Origin: Nocardioides islandensis
GTDB lineage: Bacteria > Actinomycetota > Actinomycetes > Propionibacteriales > Nocardioidaceae
NCBI RefSeq assembly: GCF_015352455.1
Contig: NZ_JADKPN010000008.1
Location: forward strand, 124,001 to 188,000
Direction of reading: 5' to 3'
DNA: 64,000 bases
This document shows, in pieces, positions 38,076 to 45,525 of the stretch. A program made the translations under genes and the position numbers. Positions within the stretch are counted from its first letter, which is position 1. The number at the start of each line of letters is the position of its first letter. The notes below the pieces were generated by a model. That model was not told where the DNA came from, did not search any database, and saw nothing but the letters and a program-made list of their open reading frames with translations.

Positions 38076-38480
38076 GTGAACGACGCATCTGCTGCAGGAC
38101 CCATCGACTCGGCCATCGAGCACGCCCGCCACGCCCTGGCGGCCGTCGACCCGAGCGACCCGGCGACCGCGCTCCCGCGGCTACGGGAGGCCCAGGAGCT
38201 GCTGACCGTCGCGATCGACGAGGCGATGGCCGCGGCCGTGGTCGACGGGGAGACGATCCGCTCCGCCGGCGCCCTGGCCGGGCTCAGCGAGAACGCCGTC
38301 GGCCCCCGCCTCGCCCGCACCCGCACCCTCGCGGCCTACCAGTCCGAGGAGGGCCGGGTCACCGCCGCGGGCGTCGAGCGGGCGAGGTACGACGTCGAGC
38401 AGGGCCGTCACGCCCCCCTCGCCCCGGGCGCGGTGCCGCCGGCACCGATGCGCTTCCGACCACGCCGACCCACCAGGTAA
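38076..38480 (+). CDS. Small HTH-like protein paired with a VWA protein
   Basis: A 134-residue, mostly helical protein. The segment VDGETIRSAGALAGLSENAVGPRLARTRTL (about residues 54-83) has the shape of a helix-turn-helix (AGALAGLSENAVGPRLART). The C-terminus is basic and Pro-rich (MRFRPRRPTR). I do not recognise a named family. The gene is leaderless behind a perfect dyad, and its TAA stop is part of the TAAGGAG ribosome-binding site of the next gene, so the two form an operon. Confidence 0.65.
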   Translation: MNDASAAGPIDSAIEHARHALAAVDPSDPATALPRLREAQELLTVAIDEAMAAAVVDGETIRSAGALAGLSENAVGPRLARTRTLAAYQSEEGRVTAAGVERARYDVEQGRHAPLAPGAVPPAPMRFRPRRPTR

Positions 38481-38492
38481 GGAGACACCGCC

Positions 38493-39146
38493 ATGACGAA
38501 CGCCGATCTCACCCACCTCTACTTCCTGCTCGACCGCTCCGGCTCGATGCACACGATCGTCGACGACACCGTCGGCGGCTTCGACGCCTTCATCGCCGAG
38601 CAGCGCAAGACCCCCGGTGAGTGCCGGGTCACGCTCTGCCAGTTCGACGACCACTACGACGAGGTGTACGCCGACCGGCCGATCGCCGACGTGCCGTCCC
38701 TGGTCCTGGAGCCCCGGGGCACCACCGCGCTGCTCGACGCGATCGCCCGCCTCGTCATCGACGCCGGCAAGCGCCTGGCGGCGCTGCCCGAGGACCAGCG
38801 GCCCGGCACGGTCGTCGTGGGGATCATGACCGACGGCATGGAGAACGCCAGCCGTGAGTGGACGCACCCGCAGGTCAAGGAGCTGATCGAGCGGCAGACC
38901 CGCGACTACCAGTGGCAGTTCCTGTACCTCGGCGCCGACCAGGACGCCATCGAGGTCGGCATGAGCATCGGTGTCGGCGCGGGGCACTCCGTGACCTACG
39001 GGCGCGGCAACGTCAAGCAGGCGCTGGCGGCGACCGCGGCCAACGTGTCGTCGTACCGCCGGGCCCGGGCCGCCGGCGTGCCGGCTCCCGCGGCCGCCGC
39101 GATGAGCGAATTCAGCGAGGAGCAGCGCCGGGAGGCGTCCCAGTAG
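38493..39146 (+). CDS. VWA-domain protein
   Basis: A 217-residue stand-alone von Willebrand A domain. The MIDAS metal site is complete: DRSGSMH (DxSxS), the Thr in EPRGTTALLDAI and the Asp in GIMTDGMENAS. It resembles cytoplasmic VWA proteins that act as adaptors; there is no membrane segment. The C-terminal 40 residues are Ala-rich and helical. AAGGAG precedes ATG 38493. Its TAG stop is in the first unit of a 12-bp repeat that supplies three further in-frame TAG codons, and its last 35 bp overlap the convergent gene. Confidence 0.82.
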   Translation: MTNADLTHLYFLLDRSGSMHTIVDDTVGGFDAFIAEQRKTPGECRVTLCQFDDHYDEVYADRPIADVPSLVLEPRGTTALLDAIARLVIDAGKRLAALPEDQRPGTVVVGIMTDGMENASREWTHPQVKELIERQTRDYQWQFLYLGADQDAIEVGMSIGVGAGHSVTYGRGNVKQALAATAANVSSYRRARAAGVPAPAAAAMSEFSEEQRREASQ

Positions 39147-39444
39147 CCGGCCCAGTAGTCGGGCCAGTAGCCGGGCCAGTAGTTGGCCCAGTGGCCGGGG
39201 GGCTGGACGTCGCCTCGTCCTCCGGGGCGGCCGGCTCGTCGCCGAAGACTCCCGCCTCGCGGTTGGCCTGCGTCTTGCGCAGCTGCTTGACGAAGCTGAA
39301 GGCCAGGAAGACCACGGCCAGGGCCAGGAACGCGAAGACGAGGAGGGCGGTGCCGCCGGCGACGACGTCGTTGTCGGCCGGCACCGGGTCGGGGTTGTTG
39401 CCGTCGGCGAGCCGGAGCAACGGCGCGAGCAGTGCGGTGGCCAT
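39112..39444 (-). CDS. Small membrane protein with repeat-encoded TGP tail
   Basis: A 110-residue protein with one strong transmembrane helix (about residues 29-51, GGTALLVFAFLALAVVFLAFSFV), then a basic-acidic cytoplasmic region and a tail TGPTTGPATGPTTGPATG encoded by the minus strand of the 12-bp repeat. I do not recognise a family. ATG 39444 is preceded by GAGAGGGAGAA. It lies 41 bp after mca on the same strand. Confidence 0.6.
   Translation of the reverse strand: MATALLAPLLRLADGNNPDPVPADNDVVAGGTALLVFAFLALAVVFLAFSFVKQLRKTQANREAGVFGDEPAAPEDEATSSPPATGPTTGPATGPTTGPATGTPPGAAPR
39140..39199. repeat. Five 12-bp tandem repeats with four in-frame TAG codons
   Basis: Units at 39140, 39152, 39164, 39176 and 39188 with consensus CCAGTAGCCGGG. 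TAG at 39144 is the VWA gene stop; 39156, 39168 and 39180 repeat it in the same frame. On the minus strand the array encodes a TGPATGPT tail. Confidence 0.92.
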
Positions 39445-39485
39445 GAGGCCATTCTCCCTCTCGCCGGGCCAGGCCGGGAACCGGG

Positions 39486-40370
39486 TCAGCGATCCGGGGT
39501 GACGCCGGCGAAGAGGTCGTCCTCGGGGATCGAGGTCTCCACGTGGCTGGTGACCAGCTCGTAGTCCTCGGTCCCCCAGGCGGTCTGCTGGATCTCGCGC
39601 GGCACCACGAACCACGGCCCGTCCGGGTCGATCTGCGTGGCGTGCGCCATCAGCGCCTGGTCGCGCACGCCGAAGTAGTCGCCGCACGGGATCCGCGTGG
39701 TGACCCGCGCGTCCCACTCGGGGTCGGGCTTCCAGTCCTCGAGCCGCTCCGCGTAGGGCGACTCGAGGCCGTGCTCGAGCATCGCCTCGTGGATGGCGAT
39801 CATCTTGGGACGGTTCCAGTTGTGGGAGTAGTAGAGCTTGAGCGGCTGCCACGGCTCGCCGGCATCGGGGTACCTCTCCGGGTCGCCCGACGCCTCGAAC
39901 GCCGCCACCGACACCTCGTGGCAGCGGATGTGGTCGGGGTGCGGGTAGCCGCCCTTCTCGTCGTACGTCGTCACGACGTGCGGCTTGAAGGAGCGCATCA
40001 GCCGGACCAGCCGCTCGGCCGACTCCTCGAGCGGCACCAGGGCGAAGCAGCCCTCGGGCAGCGGCGGCTTGGGGTCGCCCTCGGGCCAGCCCGAGTCCAC
40101 GAACCCCAGCCAGTCCTGGGTGACGCCGAGGATGTCGCGGGCCCGCTCCATCTCCTGGCGGCGCACCTCGGCGATGTTGGCCGCGATGTCGGGTCGGTCC
40201 ATCTTCGGGTTCAGGATCGAGCCCCGCTCGCCGCCGGTGCAGGTGACCACGTGCACGTCGACGCCCTGGGCGACGTACATGGCCGTCGTCGCCGCGCCCT
40301 TGCTCGACTCGTCGTCGGGGTGGGCGTGCACGTGCATCAGCCGGAGTCCGTTGGGTGGCGCATTGGTCAC
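39486..40370 (-). CDS. mca: Mycothiol S-conjugate amidase
   Basis: A 294-residue zinc amidase of the MshB/Mca family, cleaving mycothiol S-conjugates to mercapturic acids during detoxification. Zinc motif HAHPDDE (His15, Asp20 region), TCTGGERGSILN, GFVDSGWPEGDPKPPLPEGCF and GGYPHPDHIRCHEV are intact; the length and the Glu/Cys residues near PEGCF favour Mca over MshB. GTG 40370 follows minus-strand TACACT (40378-40383) by 7 nt. Its presence implies a mycothiol-producing actinobacterium. Confidence 0.94.
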   Translation of the reverse strand: MTNAPPNGLRLMHVHAHPDDESSKGAATTAMYVAQGVDVHVVTCTGGERGSILNPKMDRPDIAANIAEVRRQEMERARDILGVTQDWLGFVDSGWPEGDPKPPLPEGCFALVPLEESAERLVRLMRSFKPHVVTTYDEKGGYPHPDHIRCHEVSVAAFEASGDPERYPDAGEPWQPLKLYYSHNWNRPKMIAIHEAMLEHGLESPYAERLEDWKPDPEWDARVTTRIPCGDYFGVRDQALMAHATQIDPDGPWFVVPREIQQTAWGTEDYELVTSHVETSIPEDDLFAGVTPDR

Positions 40371-40376
40371 GGATGG

Positions 40377-40383
40377 GAGTGTA
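40377..40383. promoter_or_regulatory. Shared divergent -10 (mca / DUF4307)
   Basis: Plus-strand GAGTGT (40377-40382) lies 7 nt before GTG 40390, and minus-strand TACACT (40378-40383) lies 7 nt before GTG 40370. The two hexamers overlap by 5 bp on opposite strands. Confidence 0.55.
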
Positions 40384-40389
40384 GGGACC

Positions 40390-40791
40390 GTGACCGACGC
40401 GCCTCCTGCCGACTTGGCGGACCGCTACGGACGGCCCGATCCCTGGCGGCGTACGGCGGTGATCATCGGCTCGGGCCTGGTCGGGGTGCTCGGGCTGGGC
40501 TGGCTGGCCTGGGCGACGCTCTTCCACGCGAGCCCGGCGGTGAGCTCGGAGCTGGTCGGCTTCGTGGTCGTCGACGACCACGCCGTGACGGCACGCATCG
40601 ACGTGGTGCTCCGCGGGAGCCCGGACGCCACCTGCCAGGTGCGCGCGATCGCGGCCGACCACACCGTCGTCGGTGAGGCGAGCTTCACCCCGCAGGCCGG
40701 TCGCAACGAGGTCGACGTCCGCACCGAACGCCGCGCGAGCGCGGTCGAGAACGTGGGCTGCACCACCCCTGACCAGCACCGACCCCGCTGA
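40390..40791 (+). CDS. DUF4307 membrane protein
   Basis: A 133-residue protein with one transmembrane helix (about residues 23-45, VIIGSGLVGVLGLGWLAWATLF) and an extracytoplasmic beta-rich domain (ELVGFVVVDDHAVTARIDVVLRGSPDATCQVRAIAADH). This is the actinobacterial DUF4307 family, regularly located between mca and greA as here; function unknown. GTG 40390 is chosen from the shared divergent -10. Confidence 0.85.
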   Translation: MTDAPPADLADRYGRPDPWRRTAVIIGSGLVGVLGLGWLAWATLFHASPAVSSELVGFVVVDDHAVTARIDVVLRGSPDATCQVRAIAADHTVVGEASFTPQAGRNEVDVRTERRASAVENVGCTTPDQHRPR

Positions 40792-40993
40792 AGGCGTTCT
40801 GCCGTCGGCGGGTCTTTCGTCCTCCTCTTTGCTAACGTGGAGTCTCCGAACCACCCCGTGGCTGCCCCCGTGACGGCACGAGAAACCGGTCGAGCAGCCG
40901 CCGGAGGCTGAACGATCATTCCCACCCCGAGTTCGGTCCACGATCCGCAAGGACGGCCCTCGGGCCCGTTCCCCCGCAGTACAGGAGATTCCG
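40792..40993 (+). promoter_or_regulatory. greA upstream region
   Basis: A 202-bp gene-free stretch. TAACGT (40833-40838) is a good -10 candidate, giving a leader of about 145 nt, one of the few long leaders in the window. The leader includes a GC-rich dyad around GGCCCTCGGGCCC (about 40955-40967). GGAG lies 8 nt before the greA ATG. Confidence 0.45.
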
Positions 40994-41488
40994 ATGACGC
41001 AGCCCGTCCAGGACAAGATCTGGCTCACCCAGGAGGCCTACGACAAGCTCAAGGCCGAGCTGGAGAACCTGAGCGGTCCCGTGCGCCAGGAGATCATCGA
41101 GCGCATCAGTGCCGCCCGCGACGAGGGTGACCTCAAGGAGAACGGCGGCTACCACGCCGCCAAGGACGAGCAGGGCAAGGTCGAGGCGCGCATCCGCCAG
41201 CTCGAGGACATGCTCCGCCGCGCCGAGGTCGGCGAGACCCCCGAGGACAACGGCATCGTCGAGCCGGGCATGAAGGTCACCTACAAGTTCGCCGGCGACG
41301 CCGACGAGAACACCTTCCTGCTGGGCAACAAGGCCCTCGAGGACGGCACCATCGACGTCTTCTCCCCCGAGTCACCCCTCGGCTCGGCCATCCTCGGCGC
41401 CAAGGTCGGCGACCGGGTCAGCTACACCGCGCCGTCCGGCAAGAGCATGACCGTCGAGATCACCGACGCGACCCCGTACCACGCGTAA
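40994..41488 (+). CDS. greA: Transcription elongation factor GreA
   Basis: A 164-residue factor that stimulates transcript cleavage by stalled RNA polymerase. The N-terminal coiled coil carries the catalytic tip SAARDEGDLKENGGYHAAK (two acidic residues), and the C-terminal FKBP-like domain has DVFSPESPLGSAILGAKVGD. Length and order are normal. It is preceded by GGAGATTCCG. Convergent with ilvA, separated by a REP-derived hairpin. Confidence 0.97.
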   Translation: MTQPVQDKIWLTQEAYDKLKAELENLSGPVRQEIIERISAARDEGDLKENGGYHAAKDEQGKVEARIRQLEDMLRRAEVGETPEDNGIVEPGMKVTYKFAGDADENTFLLGNKALEDGTIDVFSPESPLGSAILGAKVGDRVSYTAPSGKSMTVEITDATPYHA

Positions 41489-41508
41489 CCAGCTGCGCTG
41501 GTCGAGGA
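41488..41508. terminator. Hairpin with half REP element
   Basis: ACCAGC-TGC-GCTGGT (41488-41502) continues into GCTGGTCGAGGA, the core of the dispersed repeat. It fills the 20-bp gap between convergent greA and ilvA. Confidence 0.5.
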
Positions 41509-42726
41509 CTACACGAAGACCTCGTAGCCCTGCTCCCGCAGGCGGCCGATCACCCGCTCGGAGTGCTCGGGGCCGCGCGTCTCGAGCTGCACGAGCACCT
41601 CGACCTCGTCGAGGTGCAGCTCGGGCGAGTTGCGTTCGTGGGTGACCTCGATGACGTTCGCCGCGACACCGGCGAGCTCGGCGAGCAGGGTGGCCAGGCC
41701 GCCCGGGACGTCGGGGATGTGCACGCGCATGCTGAGGTACCTCCCCGCGGCGGCCATGCCCTGACGGATCACCTTCCCGAGCAGCAACGGGTCGATGTTG
41801 CCGCCGCTGAGCACCACGACGGCGGGCGTGGCGAACCGCGTCGCGTCGTCCAGGAACGCCGCGACGCCGGCGGCCCCCGCCGGCTCGACCACCTGCTTGG
41901 CGCGCTCGGCGACCGCGAGCACGGCGCGCGACAGCTGCTCCTCGGAGACCGTCAGCATGTCGTCGACGTACTCCTGCACCGCGTGGAACGGGATGTCACC
42001 CGGCCGGCCCACGGCGATGCCGTCGGCGATGGTGCGCATCTGCTCGAGCTGGACGGGGTGGCCGCCGGCGAGCGAGGGCGGGTACGCCGCGGCGCCGGCC
42101 GCCTGCACGCCGACGAGCCGGACGTCGGGGCGCTTGCTCTTGACCGCGATCGCGATCCCGGCCAGCAGCCCGCCTCCGCCCGTGGGCACCACGACCGTCT
42201 TCACGTCAGGCACCTGCTCGAGGATCTCCAGGCCGCACGTCCCCTGGCCGGCCACGATGTCGACGTGGTCGAACGGGTGGATCAGCACCGCGCCGGTGCG
42301 GTCGGCGAACTCGCGGGCGGCGACGAGCGCCTGGTCGAGGTACTGGCCGTGGAAGACGACGTCCGCGCCGTACCCCTGCGTCGCCCGGATCTTCGGGATC
42401 GGCGCGCCCTCCGGCATGAACACCGTGGACTTGATGCCGAGCAGGCTGGCCGACAGCGCGACCCCCTGGGCGTGGTTGCCGGCGGACGCCGCCACGACGC
42501 CGTTCGCGCGCTCGGCCTCGGTGAGCCGGGAGATGCGGTAGTAGGCGCCGCGCGTCTTGAACGAGCCGGTGCGCTGCAGGTTCTCCAGCTTGAGGTAGAC
42601 GTCACCACCGGCGTCGGTGGACAGCCAGCGCGAACGCTCCATCGGCGTACGCACCGTGACGGTCTCCAGGACCTCCCGAGCGGCCTCGATGTCGGCGAGG
42701 GTGACGTCAGCGGTCGGGTCGATCAT
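41509..42726 (-). CDS. ilvA: Threonine ammonia-lyase with ACT domain
   Basis: A 405-residue PLP enzyme forming 2-oxobutanoate from threonine. ENLQRTGSFKTRGAYYRI contains the PLP lysine, ASAGNHAQGVA the substrate loop and VVPTGGGGLLAGIA the phosphate loop. A C-terminal ACT domain (residues about 330-405, MRVHIPDVPGGLATLLAELA) suggests amino-acid feedback. The single short ACT domain resembles catabolic/TdcB-like or actinobacterial IlvA forms. It overlaps the upstream AI-2E-type permease gene by 4 bp (ATGA), an unusual operon partner. Confidence 0.92.
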   Translation of the reverse strand: MIDPTADVTLADIEAAREVLETVTVRTPMERSRWLSTDAGGDVYLKLENLQRTGSFKTRGAYYRISRLTEAERANGVVAASAGNHAQGVALSASLLGIKSTVFMPEGAPIPKIRATQGYGADVVFHGQYLDQALVAAREFADRTGAVLIHPFDHVDIVAGQGTCGLEILEQVPDVKTVVVPTGGGGLLAGIAIAVKSKRPDVRLVGVQAAGAAAYPPSLAGGHPVQLEQMRTIADGIAVGRPGDIPFHAVQEYVDDMLTVSEEQLSRAVLAVAERAKQVVEPAGAAGVAAFLDDATRFATPAVVVLSGGNIDPLLLGKVIRQGMAAAGRYLSMRVHIPDVPGGLATLLAELAGVAANVIEVTHERNSPELHLDEVEVLVQLETRGPEHSERVIGRLREQGYEVFV

Positions 42727-44129
42727 GGGTTCCCTTCCTCCGGCGGGTCTGACGGTGGAGCTGATGGATCGGTCCCCCGTCGGTTGCCGTAGCCCGGGTC
42801 GCGCTCCTCCGGCTCGACCGGGGCGCCCTCGTCGTCGGTGACGACGTCGGGTGGTCGCTCGCCGTCGGCGTCGTAGTCGCGCTCGAGCTCCTCCTCCGGA
42901 TCATCCCCGGGCCTGGTGTTCGCGGCCAGGTGCTGGGCCACCGCGTTGCCGGTCGCGGCCAGCGGAACGGCGATCAGGGCGCCGGGGATGCCGGCCACCA
43001 CGACGCCGATGCCGATCGCGACGATCACGCCGAGCGGGTGCACCGAGACGAACCGGCCCATCAGGAAGGGCTGCAGCACGTGCCCTTCGATCTGCTGCAC
43101 GAGGACGACGCCGCCGAGCATGAACAGCGCCGTGATCGGGCCCTGGTCGACGAGCGCGACCATGACGGCGACCGTCCCGGCGACGAACGCCCCCACCATC
43201 GGCACGAAGGCGCCGAGGAAGACCAGCACGCCGATGGCCATCACGAACGGGACGCCGAGGATGGTGGCCACGATCATCACGCCGAGCGCGTCCGTGGCCG
43301 CGACGATCACCGTGGCCCGCACGAACTGGGTCAGCGACACCCAGGCCACCCGGCCGGAGCCGTCGACCAGGACGCGGCTGGCCCGCGGCGAGAGCCGCAC
43401 GAACCAGGCCCAGATCCGCTCGCCGTCGGCGAGGAAGAAGTACGTCGAGAACAGCACGATGAAGAAGCCGGCGAGCACGTGCCCGACCGCGGTGCCGACC
43501 TCCGAGAGCTTGGAGAAGATCTCGCCGTCCTTGGCGAAGTTGCTCACTCCCTCCTGCGCGCGATCCAGGTAGTCGTTGATCTGGCTGTCGCTGGCGTGCA
43601 GGGGGCCGTTCTTGAGCCAGTCGGTGATCTGCGCGACGCCTTCACTCACCGAGTCGGCCAGGTCCTGGGCGCCGTTGGCGACCTGGTTGCCGGCCACCGT
43701 CAGCAGGGTCACGACCGAACCGATCACGACGATGACCATCAGCCCCGCGGCCAGGCCGCGAGGCACCCCGCGGCGGGTCATCGCACTGACCACCGGCTCC
43801 ACCAGTGCCGCGATGAACATCGCCACGACCACCGGCAGCACGATGACCATCAGGAAGCCGAGCATGCGGGCGATGAGGTACGCCGCGGCGGCGATCACCA
43901 GGAACCGCCAGGCCCACGCGGCCGTCAGGTCGACCCCCCACGGCACGTGCGCCCGGGAGAAGTTCGAGGACCCGGCGACCACCGGCTCCGGGGGCTGGGA
44001 GGTGCGGCGCTCGGCGCGCAGCTGGGAGATCTGGTGCCACTGCTGGGCGATGCGCCCGGTCAGCCGTTCACCGGACCCGTCGTCGCCGACGCCGTCCTCG
44101 AGGTCGTCGTCGCGCGAGGTGTCTGACAC
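42723..44129 (-). CDS. AI-2E family transporter
   Basis: A 468-residue membrane protein with about seven to eight helices and the family layout: two N-terminal helices (LVIAAAAYLIARMLGFLMVIVLP), a large soluble loop (residues about 165-230), then FFIVLFSTYFFLADGERIW and C-terminal helices with GAFVPMVGAFVAG and HPLGVIVAIGIGVVVAGIPGALIAVP. A long acidic cytoplasmic tail of about 60 residues ends in a Pro-rich stretch. Autoinducer-2 export is known only for E. coli TqsA; other members include ion antiporters, so the substrate is open. GTG 44129 follows TAGCCT (44136-44141 minus) by 6 nt. Confidence 0.86.
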   Translation of the reverse strand: MSDTSRDDDLEDGVGDDGSGERLTGRIAQQWHQISQLRAERRTSQPPEPVVAGSSNFSRAHVPWGVDLTAAWAWRFLVIAAAAYLIARMLGFLMVIVLPVVVAMFIAALVEPVVSAMTRRGVPRGLAAGLMVIVVIGSVVTLLTVAGNQVANGAQDLADSVSEGVAQITDWLKNGPLHASDSQINDYLDRAQEGVSNFAKDGEIFSKLSEVGTAVGHVLAGFFIVLFSTYFFLADGERIWAWFVRLSPRASRVLVDGSGRVAWVSLTQFVRATVIVAATDALGVMIVATILGVPFVMAIGVLVFLGAFVPMVGAFVAGTVAVMVALVDQGPITALFMLGGVVLVQQIEGHVLQPFLMGRFVSVHPLGVIVAIGIGVVVAGIPGALIAVPLAATGNAVAQHLAANTRPGDDPEEELERDYDADGERPPDVVTDDEGAPVEPEERDPGYGNRRGTDPSAPPSDPPEEGNP

Positions 44130-44166
44130 GCGGCCAGGCTAGTGCCCGTGCCGCGGCGGGCCGGGG

Positions 44167-45525
44167 TCAGTCGCCGGCGAGGTGCCGCACGAGGCGGTAC
44201 GCCGCCTCGGGGTGCTTCTCGACGAGGAGGCCGGCCGCGGCCAGCACGTAGTCGCGGTCCACGACGACCCTGGGTGCCCGGGGCAGCTGCCAGCCGCCCT
44301 CGACCTCGCCGACGCTGCCGGCGAGGACGCGCTCCTCGACGCCGGGCCGGCCGTGCCGGAGCACGCCGCCCGACCCCACGAGCAGGTCGACCTCGCGGAG
44401 GTCCTTGCCGGTGCGTTCCACGACGCGGCCGTCGGGTCCCACGACGACCTGGCTGCGGCCGGCGTGCCGGCGCAGGGCCAGGCTCACCGCCGCCCGGGCG
44501 ATGGCCTCGTCCTCGGCGTACTCCTCGTCGGTCCGCGGCAGGAACCCCGGGTCGGCATGCCGCACCACGGCCGCCCCGGCGAGGTCGTCGAGCCCGGCCG
44601 CGGCGACCGTGGACGTGGCCGACCAGCGCATGCCGAGATCGCCCTCGACGGTACGGGTGACGGGTGTGGTGGCGACGACCTCGCGGGAGAGGTTCGCCTC
44701 CTCGGGGTCGAGCCGGACCACCGAGTGCACGTCGGTGGTCGCGCCGCCGACGTCGACGACCACCACGTCGCCGGCGGTCTGCGCCAGCACCTCCACACCG
44801 GTCAGCACGACGTCCGGCGTCGCACCGGTGACCATCGCGGTGAAGTCGGCCCGCTCGCTCAGGTGCTTGCCGCCGATGACGTGGGCCAGGAACATCTCCC
44901 GGATCGCCCTGCGGGCGGACTCGGGGGCGAGGACGCCGATGCGGGGCACGACGTTGTCGGCGACGACGTACGGCAGGCCGGCCAGCGCCTCCTCGACCTC
45001 CGGCCGGGCGTCGGCGTTGCCGGCGAACACGACCGGCCCGCTCCAGCCGCCGGCGACGATCCCCTGCGCGGCCCCCACGACGACCCGCGTGTTCCCGCCG
45101 TCGGTCCCCCCGGTCAGCAGCACCACGTCCGGTCGGGTCGTGTGTCCCAGGACGCGCCACTGCGCGTCCTCAGGCACACGACCCGCAGCGGCGACGACCT
45201 CGACCACCCGTCCACCGCTGGAGAGGGCGACGCGGCGGCCGGCCTCGGCGGTGACCAGCTCCTCGTTGCCGACGACCGCGATCCGCAGGCCGCCACCGGC
45301 CGAGGAGCACGCCAGGACGTCGGCGCCGGCGGCCCGCGGGTCGGCGTCGACGAGCGCGGCCAGGCAGGCGTCGTACCCGTCCAGCACGTCGGTGTCGATC
45401 GTCGTCGGGTGCGAGGCCTGGGCGACGATCCGGCCGGCCGTCAGGTCGACGAGCGCGGCCTTGGTGAACGTCGACCCGAAGTCGACGCAGATGGTGACCT
45501 CAGGCGAGGGCACGGTCGAGGTCAC
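44167..45525 (-). CDS. MutL/GlmL family ASKHA-fold protein
   Basis: A 452-residue actin-like ATPase-fold protein. CVDFGSTFTKAALVDL is the phosphate-1 motif, VVVDVGGATTDVHSVV phosphate-2, and VVLLTGGTDGGNT a third loop. This matches the glutamate-mutase-associated GlmL/MutL family, named for its place between the two mutase subunit genes in clostridia, with a proposed reactivase role. Here no mutase subunit is nearby; the gene instead overlaps the 3' end of metB by 26 bp, so the two are probably one transcript. GTG 45513 is an alternative start. Confidence 0.8.
   Translation of the reverse strand: MTSTVPSPEVTICVDFGSTFTKAALVDLTAGRIVAQASHPTTIDTDVLDGYDACLAALVDADPRAAGADVLACSSAGGGLRIAVVGNEELVTAEAGRRVALSSGGRVVEVVAAAGRVPEDAQWRVLGHTTRPDVVLLTGGTDGGNTRVVVGAAQGIVAGGWSGPVVFAGNADARPEVEEALAGLPYVVADNVVPRIGVLAPESARRAIREMFLAHVIGGKHLSERADFTAMVTGATPDVVLTGVEVLAQTAGDVVVVDVGGATTDVHSVVRLDPEEANLSREVVATTPVTRTVEGDLGMRWSATSTVAAAGLDDLAGAAVVRHADPGFLPRTDEEYAEDEAIARAAVSLALRRHAGRSQVVVGPDGRVVERTGKDLREVDLLVGSGGVLRHGRPGVEERVLAGSVGEVEGGWQLPRAPRVVVDRDYVLAAAGLLVEKHPEAAYRLVRHLAGD

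Noticed and set aside
39112..41028. Very long antisense open frames, e.g. here, 20591-23014 (minus) and 44405-46759 (plus)
   Set aside because: They overlap well-supported genes, have Arg/His/Pro/Ala-rich low-complexity translations and no family motifs; such frames are expected in GC-rich DNA. Only their parts that match real genes were kept.
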